The notes under the pieces were generated by a model. The model searched no databases. It was not told the DNA's origin and saw nothing but the letters and a program-made list of their open reading frames with translations. DNA of 52,259 nucleotides from Pseudomonas chlororaphis (GTDB taxonomy: Bacteria > Pseudomonadota > Gammaproteobacteria > Pseudomonadales > Pseudomonadaceae), in assembly GCF_000783395.1 (NCBI RefSeq), contig NZ_JSFK01000014.1, positions 1 through 52,259 of the forward strand, given 5' to 3'. The translations under genes were made by a program, and so were the position numbers. This document shows, one piece after another, positions 43,915-52,259 of the stretch. The first letter of the stretch is position 1, and every line of letters begins with the position of its first letter.

Positions 43915-45111
43915 TCAGATGACCTGAACAATCGCATCCGTCACTGCCTTGATGTTGCTCTGGTTCAGCGCAGCCACGCAAATGCGGCCGGTGTCCAGGG
44001 CGTAGATGCCGAACTCGTTACGCAGGCGATGCACTTGTTCAGTGGTCAGGCCGGAGTAGGAGAACATGCCGCGCTGGCGACCAACGAAGCTGAAGTCGCG
44101 GCCCGGGGCTTTTTCCGCCAGCAGGGCAACCATCTGCTCGCGCATGCCGCGAATGCGCAGACGCATTTCAGCCAGCTCGGCTTCCCACTGTGCGCGCAGT
44201 TCCGGGCTGTTCAACACCGCAGCAACGATGCTGGCACCGTGGGTTGGCGGGTTGGAGTAGTTGGTGCGGATCACGCGTTTGACTTGCGACAGCACGCGCG
44301 CGCTTTCTTCTTTCGATTCGCTGATGATCGACAGGGCGCCAACGCGCTCGCCGTACAGCGAGAACGACTTGGAGAACGAACTCGAGACAAAGAACGTCAG
44401 ACCAGACTCGGCGAACAGGCGCACGGCAGCGGCGTCTTCGTCGATACCGTCGCCGAAACCTTGGTAAGCCATGTCGAGGAACGGCACGTGACCTTTGGCC
44501 TTGACCACTTCCAGCACGTTGTTCCAGTCCGCCGGGGTCAGGTCGACGCCGGTCGGGTTGTGGCAGCAAGCGTGGAGGATAACGATCGAGCCGTTCGGCA
44601 GGGCGTTGAGGTCTTCGAGCATGCCGGCACGGTTAACGTCGTGGGTGGCAGCGTCGTAGTAACGGTAGTTCTGCACCGGGAAACCGGCGGTTTCGAACAG
44701 CGCGCGGTGGTTTTCCCAGCTCGGGTCGCTGATCGCCACGACAGCGTTCGGCAGCAGTTGCTTGAGGAAGTCGGCACCGATTTTCAGTGCGCCGGTCCCG
44801 CCGACGGCCTGAGTGGTGATGACGCGACCGGCGCTGATCAGCGGCGAGTCGTTGCCGAACAGCAGCTTTTGCACGGCCTGGTCGTAGGCAGCGATGCCAT
44901 CGATCGGCAGGTAACCGCGCGAAGCGTGTTGAGCGACGCGAATCGTCTCGGCTTCGATCACGGCGCGCAGAAGTGGAATTCGCCCCTCTTCGTTGCAGTA
45001 AACACCCACGCCCAGGTTGACCTTGGTGGTCCGGGTATCGGCGTTGAATGCTTCGTTGAGGCCCAGGATTGGATCGCGGGGTGCCATTTCGACAGCGGAG
45101 AACAGGCTCAT
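43915..45111 (-). CDS. Aromatic/aspartate aminotransferase (class I)
   Basis: A 398-residue PLP-dependent aminotransferase of the AspC/TyrB group. The PLP-binding lysine is Lys248 in SSSFSKSFSLYGERVG. The substrate-binding Arg lies in LDTGRICVAALN near the C terminus, and HACCHNPTGVDLT and FLDMAYQGFG are conserved. It transfers amino groups between aspartate or aromatic amino acids and 2-oxoglutarate. In PAO1 an aminotransferase gene lies beside uvrB in the same divergent arrangement, from memory. PhhC/TyrB versus AspC cannot be separated by eye. Confidence 0.9.
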   Translation of the reverse strand: MSLFSAVEMAPRDPILGLNEAFNADTRTTKVNLGVGVYCNEEGRIPLLRAVIEAETIRVAQHASRGYLPIDGIAAYDQAVQKLLFGNDSPLISAGRVITTQAVGGTGALKIGADFLKQLLPNAVVAISDPSWENHRALFETAGFPVQNYRYYDAATHDVNRAGMLEDLNALPNGSIVILHACCHNPTGVDLTPADWNNVLEVVKAKGHVPFLDMAYQGFGDGIDEDAAAVRLFAESGLTFFVSSSFSKSFSLYGERVGALSIISESKEESARVLSQVKRVIRTNYSNPPTHGASIVAAVLNSPELRAQWEAELAEMRLRIRGMREQMVALLAEKAPGRDFSFVGRQRGMFSYSGLTTEQVHRLRNEFGIYALDTGRICVAALNQSNIKAVTDAIVQVI

Positions 45112-45448
45112 TATTGCGGCGGCTCTGAATGGAGAATGGAGGGACGTGTCGCGCTCCAGCCGGATGCACTAGAGCGGTGCACAAACGGGGAGCTAGTATA
45201 GAGGCCATTACTGAACAATGGCGACAGGCGATTCGGGTTTTAGGGTAAGTTTTTCCGATTATTTCTTGACCGTTAGTCGACTGCCCGTGTCAGAGTCTTT
45301 ACCGGATGTAGGACGTTTGCCTTGAAAGGTGAGGCAATCGCCACCACATTGAGCACAATCCAGGTTTTTTCTTGCGCGACATCGGTCGTTTGCGGTCGTC
45401 CCCGTGGTGTTCCGCTTTGCTCGGAATGCCGCGATCCCAGAGGTGTAT
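45112..45448. other. Divergent aminotransferase / uvrB intergenic region
   Basis: This 337-bp gap separates two divergent genes. I see no open frame, strong inverted repeat or LexA-type box (CTG-N10-CAG) in it. It presumably holds both promoters (for example TTGACC near 45264), but none is convincing. Confidence 0.4.
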
Positions 45449-47464
45449 ATGTCCGAATTCCAGCTCGTCACCCGCTTCGAGCCCGCCGGCGACCAGCCAG
45501 AAGCCATCCGCCAATTGGTGGAGGGCATCGAGGCCGGCCTGGCGCACCAGACGCTGCTCGGTGTGACCGGCTCGGGCAAGACCTTCAGCATCGCCAATGT
45601 CATCTCGCAGATTCAGCGCCCGACGCTGGTATTGGCGCCGAACAAGACCTTGGCCGCGCAGTTGTACGGCGAGTTCAAGGCGTTCTTCCCGAACAACGCC
45701 GTCGAATACTTCGTTTCCTACTACGACTACTATCAGCCGGAAGCCTATGTGCCGTCGTCCGACACCTTCATCGAGAAGGATGCGTCGATCAACGACCACA
45801 TCGAGCAAATGCGTCTGTCCGCGACCAAAGCGTTGCTCGAGCGCAAGGACGCGATCATCGTCACCACGGTGTCGTGCATCTACGGTCTGGGTAGCCCGGA
45901 AACCTATCTGAAAATGGTTTTGCACGTCGATCGCGGCGACAAACTCGATCAGCGCGCATTACTGCGGCGTCTGGCCGACCTGCAATACACCCGCAACGAC
46001 ATGGATTTTGCCCGCGCGACCTTCCGTGTGCGCGGCGATGTGATCGACATCTACCCGGCGGAATCCGATCTGGAAGCGATCCGCATCGAGCTGTTCGATG
46101 ACGAGGTCGAAAGCATTTCCGCATTCGACCCGCTGACCGGCGAAGTCATCCGCAAGATGCCGCGCTTCACCTTTTATCCGAAGAGCCACTATGTGACGCC
46201 ACGGGAAACCCTGCTCGACGCCATCGAACACATCAAGGTCGAATTGCAGGAACGCCTCGAATACCTGCGCAGCAACAACAAGCTGGTGGAAGCTCAGCGC
46301 CTTGAGCAACGCACCCGTTTTGACCTGGAAATGATCCTCGAGCTGGGCTATTGCAACGGCATCGAAAACTACTCGCGCTACCTGTCCGGGCGTCCGGCCG
46401 GTGCCGCGCCGCCGACCCTTTACGACTACCTGCCGGCCGATGCGTTGCTGGTGATCGACGAGTCCCACGTCAGCGTGCCGCAAGTCGGCGCGATGTATAA
46501 GGGCGACCGTTCGCGTAAGGAAACCCTGGTTGAATACGGCTTCCGCCTGCCCTCGGCGTTGGATAACCGGCCGATGCGTTTTGATGAGTGGGAAGGGGTC
46601 AGCCCGCAGACCATTTTTGTCTCGGCGACCCCGGGCAATTACGAAGCCGAGCACGCCGGGCGTGTGGTCGAGCAAGTGGTGCGGCCGACCGGTCTGGTCG
46701 ACCCGCAGGTAGAAGTGCGCCCGGCGCTGACTCAGGTCGACGATCTGCTCTCGGAAATCAGCAAACGCGTGGCGGTCGAAGAGCGGGTGCTGGTCACCAC
46801 GCTGACCAAGCGCATGGCCGAAGACCTCACCGATTACCTCGCCGATCACGGCGTGCGCGTGCGTTATCTGCACTCGGACATCGATACGGTTGAGCGGGTC
46901 GAGATCATCCGCGATCTGCGCCTCGGCACTTTTGATGTGTTGGTCGGGATCAACTTGCTGCGTGAAGGTCTGGACATGCCGGAAGTGTCTCTGGTGGCGA
47001 TCCTCGATGCGGACAAGGAAGGCTTCCTGCGTTCCGAGCGCTCGCTGATTCAGACCATCGGCCGCGCGGCGCGTAACCTCAATGGTCGGGCGATTCTCTA
47101 TGCCGATCGCATGACCGGTTCGATGGAGCGCGCGATCGGCGAGACCGAGCGACGTCGCGACAAGCAGATCGCCTTCAACCTGGAAAACGGCATCACCCCG
47201 CGCGGTGTGATCAAGGACGTCGCCGACATCATGGAAGGCGCCACCGTGCCGGGCTCGCGCAGCAAGAAGCGCAAAGGCATGGCCAAGGCCGCCGAAGAGA
47301 ACGCCAAGTACGAAGCCGAACTGCGCTCGCCGAGCGAGATCACCAAGCGTATTCGTGCGCTGGAAGAGAAGATGTATCAGCTGGCGCGGGATCTGGAATT
47401 TGAAGCGGCGGCGCAGATGCGTGATGAGATTGCCAAACTGCGCGAGCGGCTTTTGGCTGTGTAA
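45449..47464 (+). CDS. uvrB: UvrB, nucleotide excision repair helicase subunit
   Basis: A 671-residue UvrB, full length for the family. Walker A GVTGSGKT lies near residue 38, followed by the beta-hairpin [20 protein letters not shown] that clamps damaged DNA, the DEAD-like VIDESH, the helicase motifs [10 protein letters not shown] and RVGR-like QTIGRAARN, and the C-terminal UVR motif ([24 protein letters not shown]) that meets UvrC. It works with UvrA and UvrC at DNA lesions. The ATG at 45449 follows AGAGGTG; the longer frame lacks similarity. A REP-like repeat follows. Confidence 0.97.
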   Translation: MSEFQLVTRFEPAGDQPEAIRQLVEGIEAGLAHQTLLGVTGSGKTFSIANVISQIQRPTLVLAPNKTLAAQLYGEFKAFFPNNAVEYFVSYYDYYQPEAYVPSSDTFIEKDASINDHIEQMRLSATKALLERKDAIIVTTVSCIYGLGSPETYLKMVLHVDRGDKLDQRALLRRLADLQYTRNDMDFARATFRVRGDVIDIYPAESDLEAIRIELFDDEVESISAFDPLTGEVIRKMPRFTFYPKSHYVTPRETLLDAIEHIKVELQERLEYLRSNNKLVEAQRLEQRTRFDLEMILELGYCNGIENYSRYLSGRPAGAAPPTLYDYLPADALLVIDESHVSVPQVGAMYKGDRSRKETLVEYGFRLPSALDNRPMRFDEWEGVSPQTIFVSATPGNYEAEHAGRVVEQVVRPTGLVDPQVEVRPALTQVDDLLSEISKRVAVEERVLVTTLTKRMAEDLTDYLADHGVRVRYLHSDIDTVERVEIIRDLRLGTFDVLVGINLLREGLDMPEVSLVAILDADKEGFLRSERSLIQTIGRAARNLNGRAILYADRMTGSMERAIGETERRRDKQIAFNLENGITPRGVIKDVADIMEGATVPGSRSKKRKGMAKAAEENAKYEAELRSPSEITKRIRALEEKMYQLARDLEFEAAAQMRDEIAKLRERLLAV

Positions 47465-47468
47465 GGAG

Positions 47469-47572
47469 GATCGTTCCCACGCTCTGCGTGGGAATGCAGC
47501 CCCGGACGCTCCGCGTCCGCTGTGACGCAGAGCGTCACCGGAGTCATTCCCACGCGGAGCATGGGAACGATC
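47469..47572. repeat. REP-like inverted repeat, family A copy 2
   Basis: The same repeat as 6867-6978: left arm from GATCGTTCCCACGCTCTGCG at 47469, right arm ending GGGAACGATC at 47572, two mismatches between arms, and a central GGACGCTCCGCGTCC. It lies between the convergent uvrB and pump genes. Confidence 0.85.
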
Positions 47573-47580
47573 AGTTGCAG

Positions 47581-49131
47581 TTAGTGTGACTCCCCGGCCT
47601 TCAGCCCTTGCGGCAGTTTTTTGGTCAACAAAATCGCCAGCATGCTGACCCCCAGCGCAATCCCGACGAAGTGAAACGCATCGTTGTAAGCCATGATCGC
47701 CGCTTGTTGATGGACGATCTCACTCAGCTTGCCTAACGCCGCCGTATCACTGCCAAATCGATCAGTCATCGACGCCAGCCGCTCAGCCACCTGCGGGTTG
47801 GTCGGCACCACCGCCTCGCGCAAATAATCGAAGTAAGTCTTGGTGCGCGCATCCAGCAGCGTTGCCAGCAGAGCAATGCCGATCGCACCGCCAAGGTTAC
47901 GCAGAATGTTGAACAGACTCGACGCCGACCCCGCATCCTGCGGCAGGATGTACGCCGTGGCGATCAGCGAAATCGTCACCATGATCAACGGCTGCCCCAG
48001 TGCCCGAATGATCTGAATCTGATTGAACTGCGGCCCGGCAAAGTCCGGGTTGAGCACGCCGGAAGAAAAACTCGCCAGCCCGAACAACCCGAAGCCGATG
48101 GTGCACAGCCATTTCGGCGAGACAAACTTCATCAGCTTCGGTACCAGCGGAATCAGGAACAGCTGCGGCACGCCCATCCACATGATCACTTCGCCGATCT
48201 GCAGGGCGTTGTAGTTCTGAATCTGCGCCAGGTACAGCGGCAACAAATAGATAGAACCGTACAACCCGACACCCATGCCCAGGCTGGAAATGCTCGACAA
48301 GCCAAAGTTGCGATTGCGCAGAATGCCAAGGTTGATCAACGGATTGGGTTTGGAGATCTGCACGATCACAAAGGTGATCAAACTCACCAGCGCAATGCTG
48401 CCCAGCATCACAATCAGGCTCGATTCCAGCCAGTCCTTGCGATGGCCTTCTTCAAGAAACACCTGCAAACAGCCAAGGCCGATGCCCAGCGTGAGGATGC
48501 CGGTGTAGTCGGTGCTTTTCAGCAACTCCCAGTGCGCTTCTTTCTTCTCCAGCCCGTACATCAGGCCGGCGATCATGATCAGCCCCGGCGGGATGTTGAT
48601 ATAGAAAATGTACTCCCAGCCCCAGTTTTCCGTGAGCCAGCCGCCCAGCGTCGGGCCGATCGACGGCGCGAACGTGGCGGTCATGGCGAACATCGCCATG
48701 CCTTTGGCACGATGGTGTTCCGGGAGTTTGATCAGGGTCAGGGTGAACGCCAGCGGGATCAGCGCGCCGCCGGTGAAGCCTTGCATAGCGCGAAAGACGA
48801 TCATGCTCTCCAGGCTCCAGGCCATCGAGCACAGCAGCGAGGAAACCAGAAACCCCAGCGACACCCACACCGCCAAGCGTCGCGCTGAGAGCAACTGCAC
48901 CAGCCACGCAGTCAGCGGGATCATGATGATTTCCGCGACGAGATACGACGTGGAAATCCACGAGCCTTCTTCCAGCGTCGCCGACAAGGCGCCCTGAATA
49001 TCCTTCAAAGAAGAGTTGGTGATCTGGATGTCGAGCACGGCCATAAAGGCGCCGAGCATCACGCTCATCACCGCAATCCAATCGCGCCGGGTCGGTTCGC
49101 CGACCGGGCGGATCAGCGAATCACCGGCCAT
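47581..49131 (-). CDS. EmrB/QacA-type MFS drug exporter
   Basis: A 516-residue MFS transporter of the 14-helix DHA2 family. Motif D1-like AVLDIQITNSSLKDIQG in helix 1, motif C-like GPTLGGWLTENWGWEYIFYINIP and the overall helix pattern match EmrB. It would export hydrophobic compounds with the adaptor encoded just upstream (49121-50170) and an outer membrane channel encoded elsewhere. The two genes overlap by 11 bp. In PAO1 a similar pair lies between uvrB and gltX, from memory. No outer-membrane partner gene is in this window's operon. Confidence 0.9.
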   Translation of the reverse strand: MAGDSLIRPVGEPTRRDWIAVMSVMLGAFMAVLDIQITNSSLKDIQGALSATLEEGSWISTSYLVAEIIMIPLTAWLVQLLSARRLAVWVSLGFLVSSLLCSMAWSLESMIVFRAMQGFTGGALIPLAFTLTLIKLPEHHRAKGMAMFAMTATFAPSIGPTLGGWLTENWGWEYIFYINIPPGLIMIAGLMYGLEKKEAHWELLKSTDYTGILTLGIGLGCLQVFLEEGHRKDWLESSLIVMLGSIALVSLITFVIVQISKPNPLINLGILRNRNFGLSSISSLGMGVGLYGSIYLLPLYLAQIQNYNALQIGEVIMWMGVPQLFLIPLVPKLMKFVSPKWLCTIGFGLFGLASFSSGVLNPDFAGPQFNQIQIIRALGQPLIMVTISLIATAYILPQDAGSASSLFNILRNLGGAIGIALLATLLDARTKTYFDYLREAVVPTNPQVAERLASMTDRFGSDTAALGKLSEIVHQQAAIMAYNDAFHFVGIALGVSMLAILLTKKLPQGLKAGESH

Positions 49132-50170
49132 TGTCCGGGGCGTCTTTGATGTTCACGGTGGCGGTGACGGACATGCCCGGACGGATCTTGCCGTGCAGTG
49201 GGTTGTCGGCCTTGAAGGTCAGTTTCACCGGAATCCGCTGTACGACTTTGGTGAAGTTGCCGGTGGCGTTGTCCGGCGGCAGCAGGCTGAACTGCGCGCC
49301 GGACGCGGCGAACAGGCTGTCGACCCGCGCTTCGATTGGCGTGTCGCCATACGCATCAAAGGTCAGCTCGGCTTTTTGCCCGGGCTGCATATGGCCGATC
49401 TGGGTTTCCTTGAAGTTGGCCTGCACCCAGATGTCTTCGTCCGGGACGATCGACAGCAGATAGGCACCAGCCTGCACCACTTGGCCGTTGCGCGCGGCGC
49501 GCTGGCCGACGAGACCGCTGATCGGCGCATGGATTTCACTGCGGGTCAGGTTGAGTTCGGCTTGCGCCAGATCGGCGCGGGCGTTGGCGATCTGTGCGTC
49601 GAGGCGTTTGATTTCCGCGTTCAGGGCGTTGACCTGCTGGCGCTGGCCTTGCGCGTCGGCCTGCGCCTTGGCCACTTGCGAACGAGCAATATGGGCGTCG
49701 GCGGAGAGGGTGGTCACCCGTTCTTCGGAAACATAGCCGGGTTTGCGCAGGGTTTCGGCACGCGACAAATCCATCTGCGAGCGGCCGAGTGTCGCTTGGG
49801 TGGTCGCCACTTGCGCGTCGCTGGCAGCGATCAGGCTCGATTGTTGAGTCAGTTTGCTCTGTGCTTGCAGGCGCTCGGCTTCGCGGGTGGCGAGGGCGGC
49901 ATTGGCGCGATCAATGGCCAGACGGAAATCATTCGGTTCGAGGCGTACCAGTAACTGGCCTTTTTCCACGTGCTGATTGTCCTGCACCAGCACCTCATCG
50001 ATGCGCGCGCTCAGTTGGCTCGACACGCGGGTGATTTCGCCCTGGACATAGGCGTTGTCGGTGCTTTCATAAAAGCGCCCCTTGAAAAACCAATGGGCGA
50101 AGAAGCACCCGGCAATCAACAGGACGAGCAGCAGGAAAATCAACAGGCGACGCTTGAGTTGGGCAGGCAT
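49121..50170 (-). CDS. EmrA/HlyD-type membrane fusion protein
   Basis: A 349-residue adaptor: one N-terminal membrane anchor (LLIFLLLVLLIAGCFFAHWFF), the DNAYVQGEITRVSSQLSARI barrel/lipoyl start, a long coiled-coil hairpin (about 95-190) and the second lipoyl half HAPISGLVGQRAARNGQVV. It links the MFS exporter to an outer membrane channel. The start at 50170 (ATG) has no clear ribosome binding site; a TTG two codons upstream is possible. Operon with the MFS gene. Confidence 0.88.
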   Translation of the reverse strand: MPAQLKRRLLIFLLLVLLIAGCFFAHWFFKGRFYESTDNAYVQGEITRVSSQLSARIDEVLVQDNQHVEKGQLLVRLEPNDFRLAIDRANAALATREAERLQAQSKLTQQSSLIAASDAQVATTQATLGRSQMDLSRAETLRKPGYVSEERVTTLSADAHIARSQVAKAQADAQGQRQQVNALNAEIKRLDAQIANARADLAQAELNLTRSEIHAPISGLVGQRAARNGQVVQAGAYLLSIVPDEDIWVQANFKETQIGHMQPGQKAELTFDAYGDTPIEARVDSLFAASGAQFSLLPPDNATGNFTKVVQRIPVKLTFKADNPLHGKIRPGMSVTATVNIKDAPDNGR

Positions 50171-50398
50171 GGGCAAACTGTAGTCGAGGAATTGTAAGGA
50201 AAGTTATCAGCAGGCGAATCTGGCATACAGCCGATAAACGGTAAATGCCATCCGTTGATTATTGCCCATTCACCACGGCTTACGGGCGTTACAGGCGCAA
50301 ACTTGGCTTAAATGCCCTGCCCACTGGAGCGGGGCGGGTGTCGCCTGTTACCATTCGCCGCTTGATTGTTTTGCTTTTCATTCTTTTCGAGACATGCC

Positions 50399-51880
50399 AT
50401 GACCACCGTCCGCACTCGCATCGCGCCATCGCCTACCGGGGATCCCCATGTAGGTACCGCTTACATCGCATTGTTCAACTACTGCTTTGCCAAGCAGCAT
50501 GGCGGTGAGTTCATCCTGCGGATCGAAGACACCGACCAGTTGCGTTCGACCCGCGAGTCCGAACAGCAGATCTTCGACGCCCTGCGCTGGCTGGGTATCG
50601 ACTGGAGCGAAGGCCCGGACGTCGGCGGCCCGCACGGCCCGTATCGCCAGAGCGAGCGCGGCGACATTTACCAGAAGTACTGCCAGCAACTGGTTGAAAT
50701 GGGCCACGCGTTCCCATGCTTCTGCACTGCTGAAGAACTCGATCAGATGCGCGCCGAGCAAATGGCGCGCGGCGAAACCCCGCGTTACGACGGTCGCGCG
50801 CTGCTGCTGTCGAAAGAAGAAGTCGCCGCTCGTCTGGCGGCTGGCGAACCCCACGTAATCCGCATGAAAGTGCCGAGCGAAGGCGTTTGCGTGGTGCCGG
50901 ACATGCTCCGTGGCGACGTCGAGATCCCGTGGGATCGCATGGACATGCAAGTGCTGATGAAGACCGACGGCCTGCCGACGTACTTCCTCGCCAACGTCGT
51001 CGACGATCACCTGATGGGTATCACTCACGTGCTGCGTGGCGAAGAGTGGCTGCCATCGGCGCCGAAACTGATTTTGCTGTACGAATACTTCGGCTGGGAG
51101 CAACCAGAGCTGTGCTACATGCCGCTGCTGCGTAACCCGGACAAGAGCAAGCTGTCCAAGCGCAAGAACCCGACCTCGGTGACGTTCTACGAGCGCATGG
51201 GTTTCATGCCGGAAGCGATGCTCAACTACCTCGGTCGCATGGGCTGGTCGATGCCGGACGAGCGCGAGAAGTTCTCGCTGCAGGAAATGGTCGACAATTT
51301 CGACCTCAAGCGTGTCTCGCTGGGCGGGCCGATCTTCGACATCGAGAAGCTGTCGTGGCTCAACGGCCAGTGGCTGCGTGATCTGCCGGTGGAAGAGTTC
51401 GCCAGCCGTCTGCAGACCTGGGCGCTGAACCCGGAATACATGATGAAGATCGCGCCGCTGGTTCAGGGTCGCGTTGAAACCTTCAGCCAGGTTGCACCGC
51501 TGGGCGGCTTCTTCTTCGCTGGTGGCGTCAATCCGGATGCCAAGCTGTTCGAATCGAAGAAGCTTTCGGGTGATCAGGTTCGTCAACTGATGCAGTTGAT
51601 CCTGTGGAAGCTGGAAAGCCTGCGTCAGTGGGAGAAGGACGCCATCACCGCGACGATTCAGGCGGTGGTTGAATCCCTTGAGCTGAAATTGCGCGATGCG
51701 ATGCCGCTGATGTTCGCTGCGATCACTGGTCAGGCGAGTTCGGTGTCGGTGCTCGATGCGATGGAAATCCTTGGCCCGGATCTGACCCGTTATCGTCTGC
51801 GTCAGGCAATTGATCTGCTGGGCGGCGTGTCGAAGAAAGAAAACAAAGAGTGGGAAAAGCTGCTGGGCGCGATCGCTTAA
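50399..51880 (+). CDS. gltX: Glutamyl-tRNA synthetase
   Basis: A 493-residue class I aminoacyl-tRNA synthetase that charges tRNA-Glu. The HIGH-type motif is in [16 protein letters not shown] (residues 7-22) and the KMSKS-type motif in [11 protein letters not shown]. The length is standard. The ATG at 50399 gives [15 protein letters not shown] strong terminator follows, then a tRNA-Ala and the beginning of tRNA-Glu, its own substrate. Confidence 0.97.
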   Translation: MTTVRTRIAPSPTGDPHVGTAYIALFNYCFAKQHGGEFILRIEDTDQLRSTRESEQQIFDALRWLGIDWSEGPDVGGPHGPYRQSERGDIYQKYCQQLVEMGHAFPCFCTAEELDQMRAEQMARGETPRYDGRALLLSKEEVAARLAAGEPHVIRMKVPSEGVCVVPDMLRGDVEIPWDRMDMQVLMKTDGLPTYFLANVVDDHLMGITHVLRGEEWLPSAPKLILLYEYFGWEQPELCYMPLLRNPDKSKLSKRKNPTSVTFYERMGFMPEAMLNYLGRMGWSMPDEREKFSLQEMVDNFDLKRVSLGGPIFDIEKLSWLNGQWLRDLPVEEFASRLQTWALNPEYMMKIAPLVQGRVETFSQVAPLGGFFFAGGVNPDAKLFESKKLSGDQVRQLMQLILWKLESLRQWEKDAITATIQAVVESLELKLRDAMPLMFAAITGQASSVSVLDAMEILGPDLTRYRLRQAIDLLGGVSKKENKEWEKLLGAIA

Positions 51881-51904
51881 GCACGCCTGACTCTGCAGGA
51901 ACCA

Positions 51905-51945
51905 CCGAAGGCCGGGATCTTTTGATTCCGGCCTTCGGCGTTTTT
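51905..51945 (+). terminator. Rho-independent terminator after gltX
   Basis: CCGAAGGCCGG (51905-51915) pairs with CCGGCCTTCGG (51928-51938) and is followed by five T at 51941-51945. It lies 24 bp after the stop codon. Confidence 0.9.
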
Positions 51946-52021
51946 CCCCCCGAATTTACGGGGGAGGGCGGTAAGTGATTGTTATGCCGACGAAAAACTT
52001 TGAAAAATTTCAAAAATAAGT

Positions 52022-52050
52022 TTGACAGGCTTTCGATACGCCCTTAAGAT
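52022..52050 (+). promoter_or_regulatory. Sigma-70 promoter of the tRNA-Ala/tRNA-Glu unit
   Basis: A perfect -35 TTGACA (52022-52027), 17-bp spacing and TAAGAT (52045-52050), then a GC-rich discriminator (TCGCCCC), the pattern of stringently controlled stable-RNA promoters. AT-rich DNA just upstream could act as an UP element. Confidence 0.85.
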
Positions 52051-52083
52051 TCGCCCCGTCCTCAGCGATGACATCAACGATGA

Positions 52084-52159
<76 letters not shown>

Positions 52160-52238
52160 ATTTACACTTCGAAGCCTGGCCACACCGGCTCCGAAGCGAT
52201 CAACACTCAGCGTTGATCAGTTGTATAGAAGGGTTTGC

Positions 52239-52259
52239 GTCCCCTTCGTCTAGTGGCCT
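52239..52259 (+). tRNA. tRNA-Glu, 5' part only (cut by window end)
   Basis: GTCCCCTTCGTCTAGTGGCC at the very end matches the start of bacterial tRNA-Glu (acceptor GTCCCCT, D arm CGTCTAGTGG). It lies 79 bp after tRNA-Ala, in the same transcript, and next to gltX, the gene for its synthetase. The anticodon is outside the window. Confidence 0.8.

Noticed and set aside
45112..45448. SOS (LexA) box before uvrB
   Set aside because: No CTG-N10-CAG-like palindrome was found by eye.

Overview
The window looks like a chromosomal segment of a fluorescent Pseudomonas (P. fluorescens group). The DNA is GC-rich. It carries a pyoverdine locus (pvdA, an FpvI-type sigma factor and a PvdRT-OpmQ efflux set) with a PvdS-type promoter box. 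It has several families of roughly 28-bp-arm REP-like inverted repeats of the kind scattered through Pseudomonas intergenic DNA. The order aminotransferase / uvrB / EmrAB-like pump / gltX / tRNA-Ala / tRNA-Glu matches, as far as I remember, the PAO1 arrangement. I see no insertion sequence, prophage or CRISPR array.

Layout. (1) Positions 1-6.85 kb: opmQ, pvdT and pvdR on the minus strand, divergent from fpvI and pvdA, with a Fur-like box in the shared intergenic region and a perfect TAAAT-N16-CGT box before pvdA. (2) 7.0-11.0 kb: magnesium homeostasis genes mgtA and mgtC. mgtA has a long structured leader with a possible 25-codon leader peptide and a terminator-like hairpin. (3) 11.0-32.1 kb: a surface-attachment island. 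A RocR/RocA1/RocS1-like signalling set (REC-EAL phosphodiesterase, LuxR-type response regulator, BvgS-type hybrid kinase) precedes a four-gene chaperone-usher fimbrial operon, a DUF4398 plus OmpA lipoprotein pair and an AIDA-type autotransporter. A second, paralogous Roc-like set follows, with two small receiver-like proteins lacking the phospho-acceptor aspartate. (4) 32.1-45.1 kb: housekeeping and accessory metabolism: aldo/keto reductase, LysR regulator with pirin and two YcaC-type hydrolases, a cyclic-nucleotide-domain MscS channel, GNAT, exonuclease III, arylamine N-acetyltransferase, a BrnT/BrnA toxin-antitoxin pair, an NCS2 purine permease, tRNA-Asn, two small genes and a class I aminotransferase. 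(5) 45.4-52.3 kb: uvrB, an EmrAB-like pump, gltX, tRNA-Ala(GGC) and the start of tRNA-Glu.

The most interesting part is the attachment island. A near-palindromic site (core TAGGAAAtaTCCTACA, usually followed about 22 bp later by a second, weaker copy) lies before the first rocR-like gene, the fimbrial operon, the autotransporter and the second set's two receiver-like genes. The copies before rocR1 and the autotransporter are identical over 19 bp although 12 kb apart. This suggests that one or both LuxR-type regulators of the island control the fimbriae, the autotransporter and the signalling genes themselves, making it one self-contained, self-regulated adhesion module. All functional statements rest on reading motifs and gene context by eye; no searches were run.
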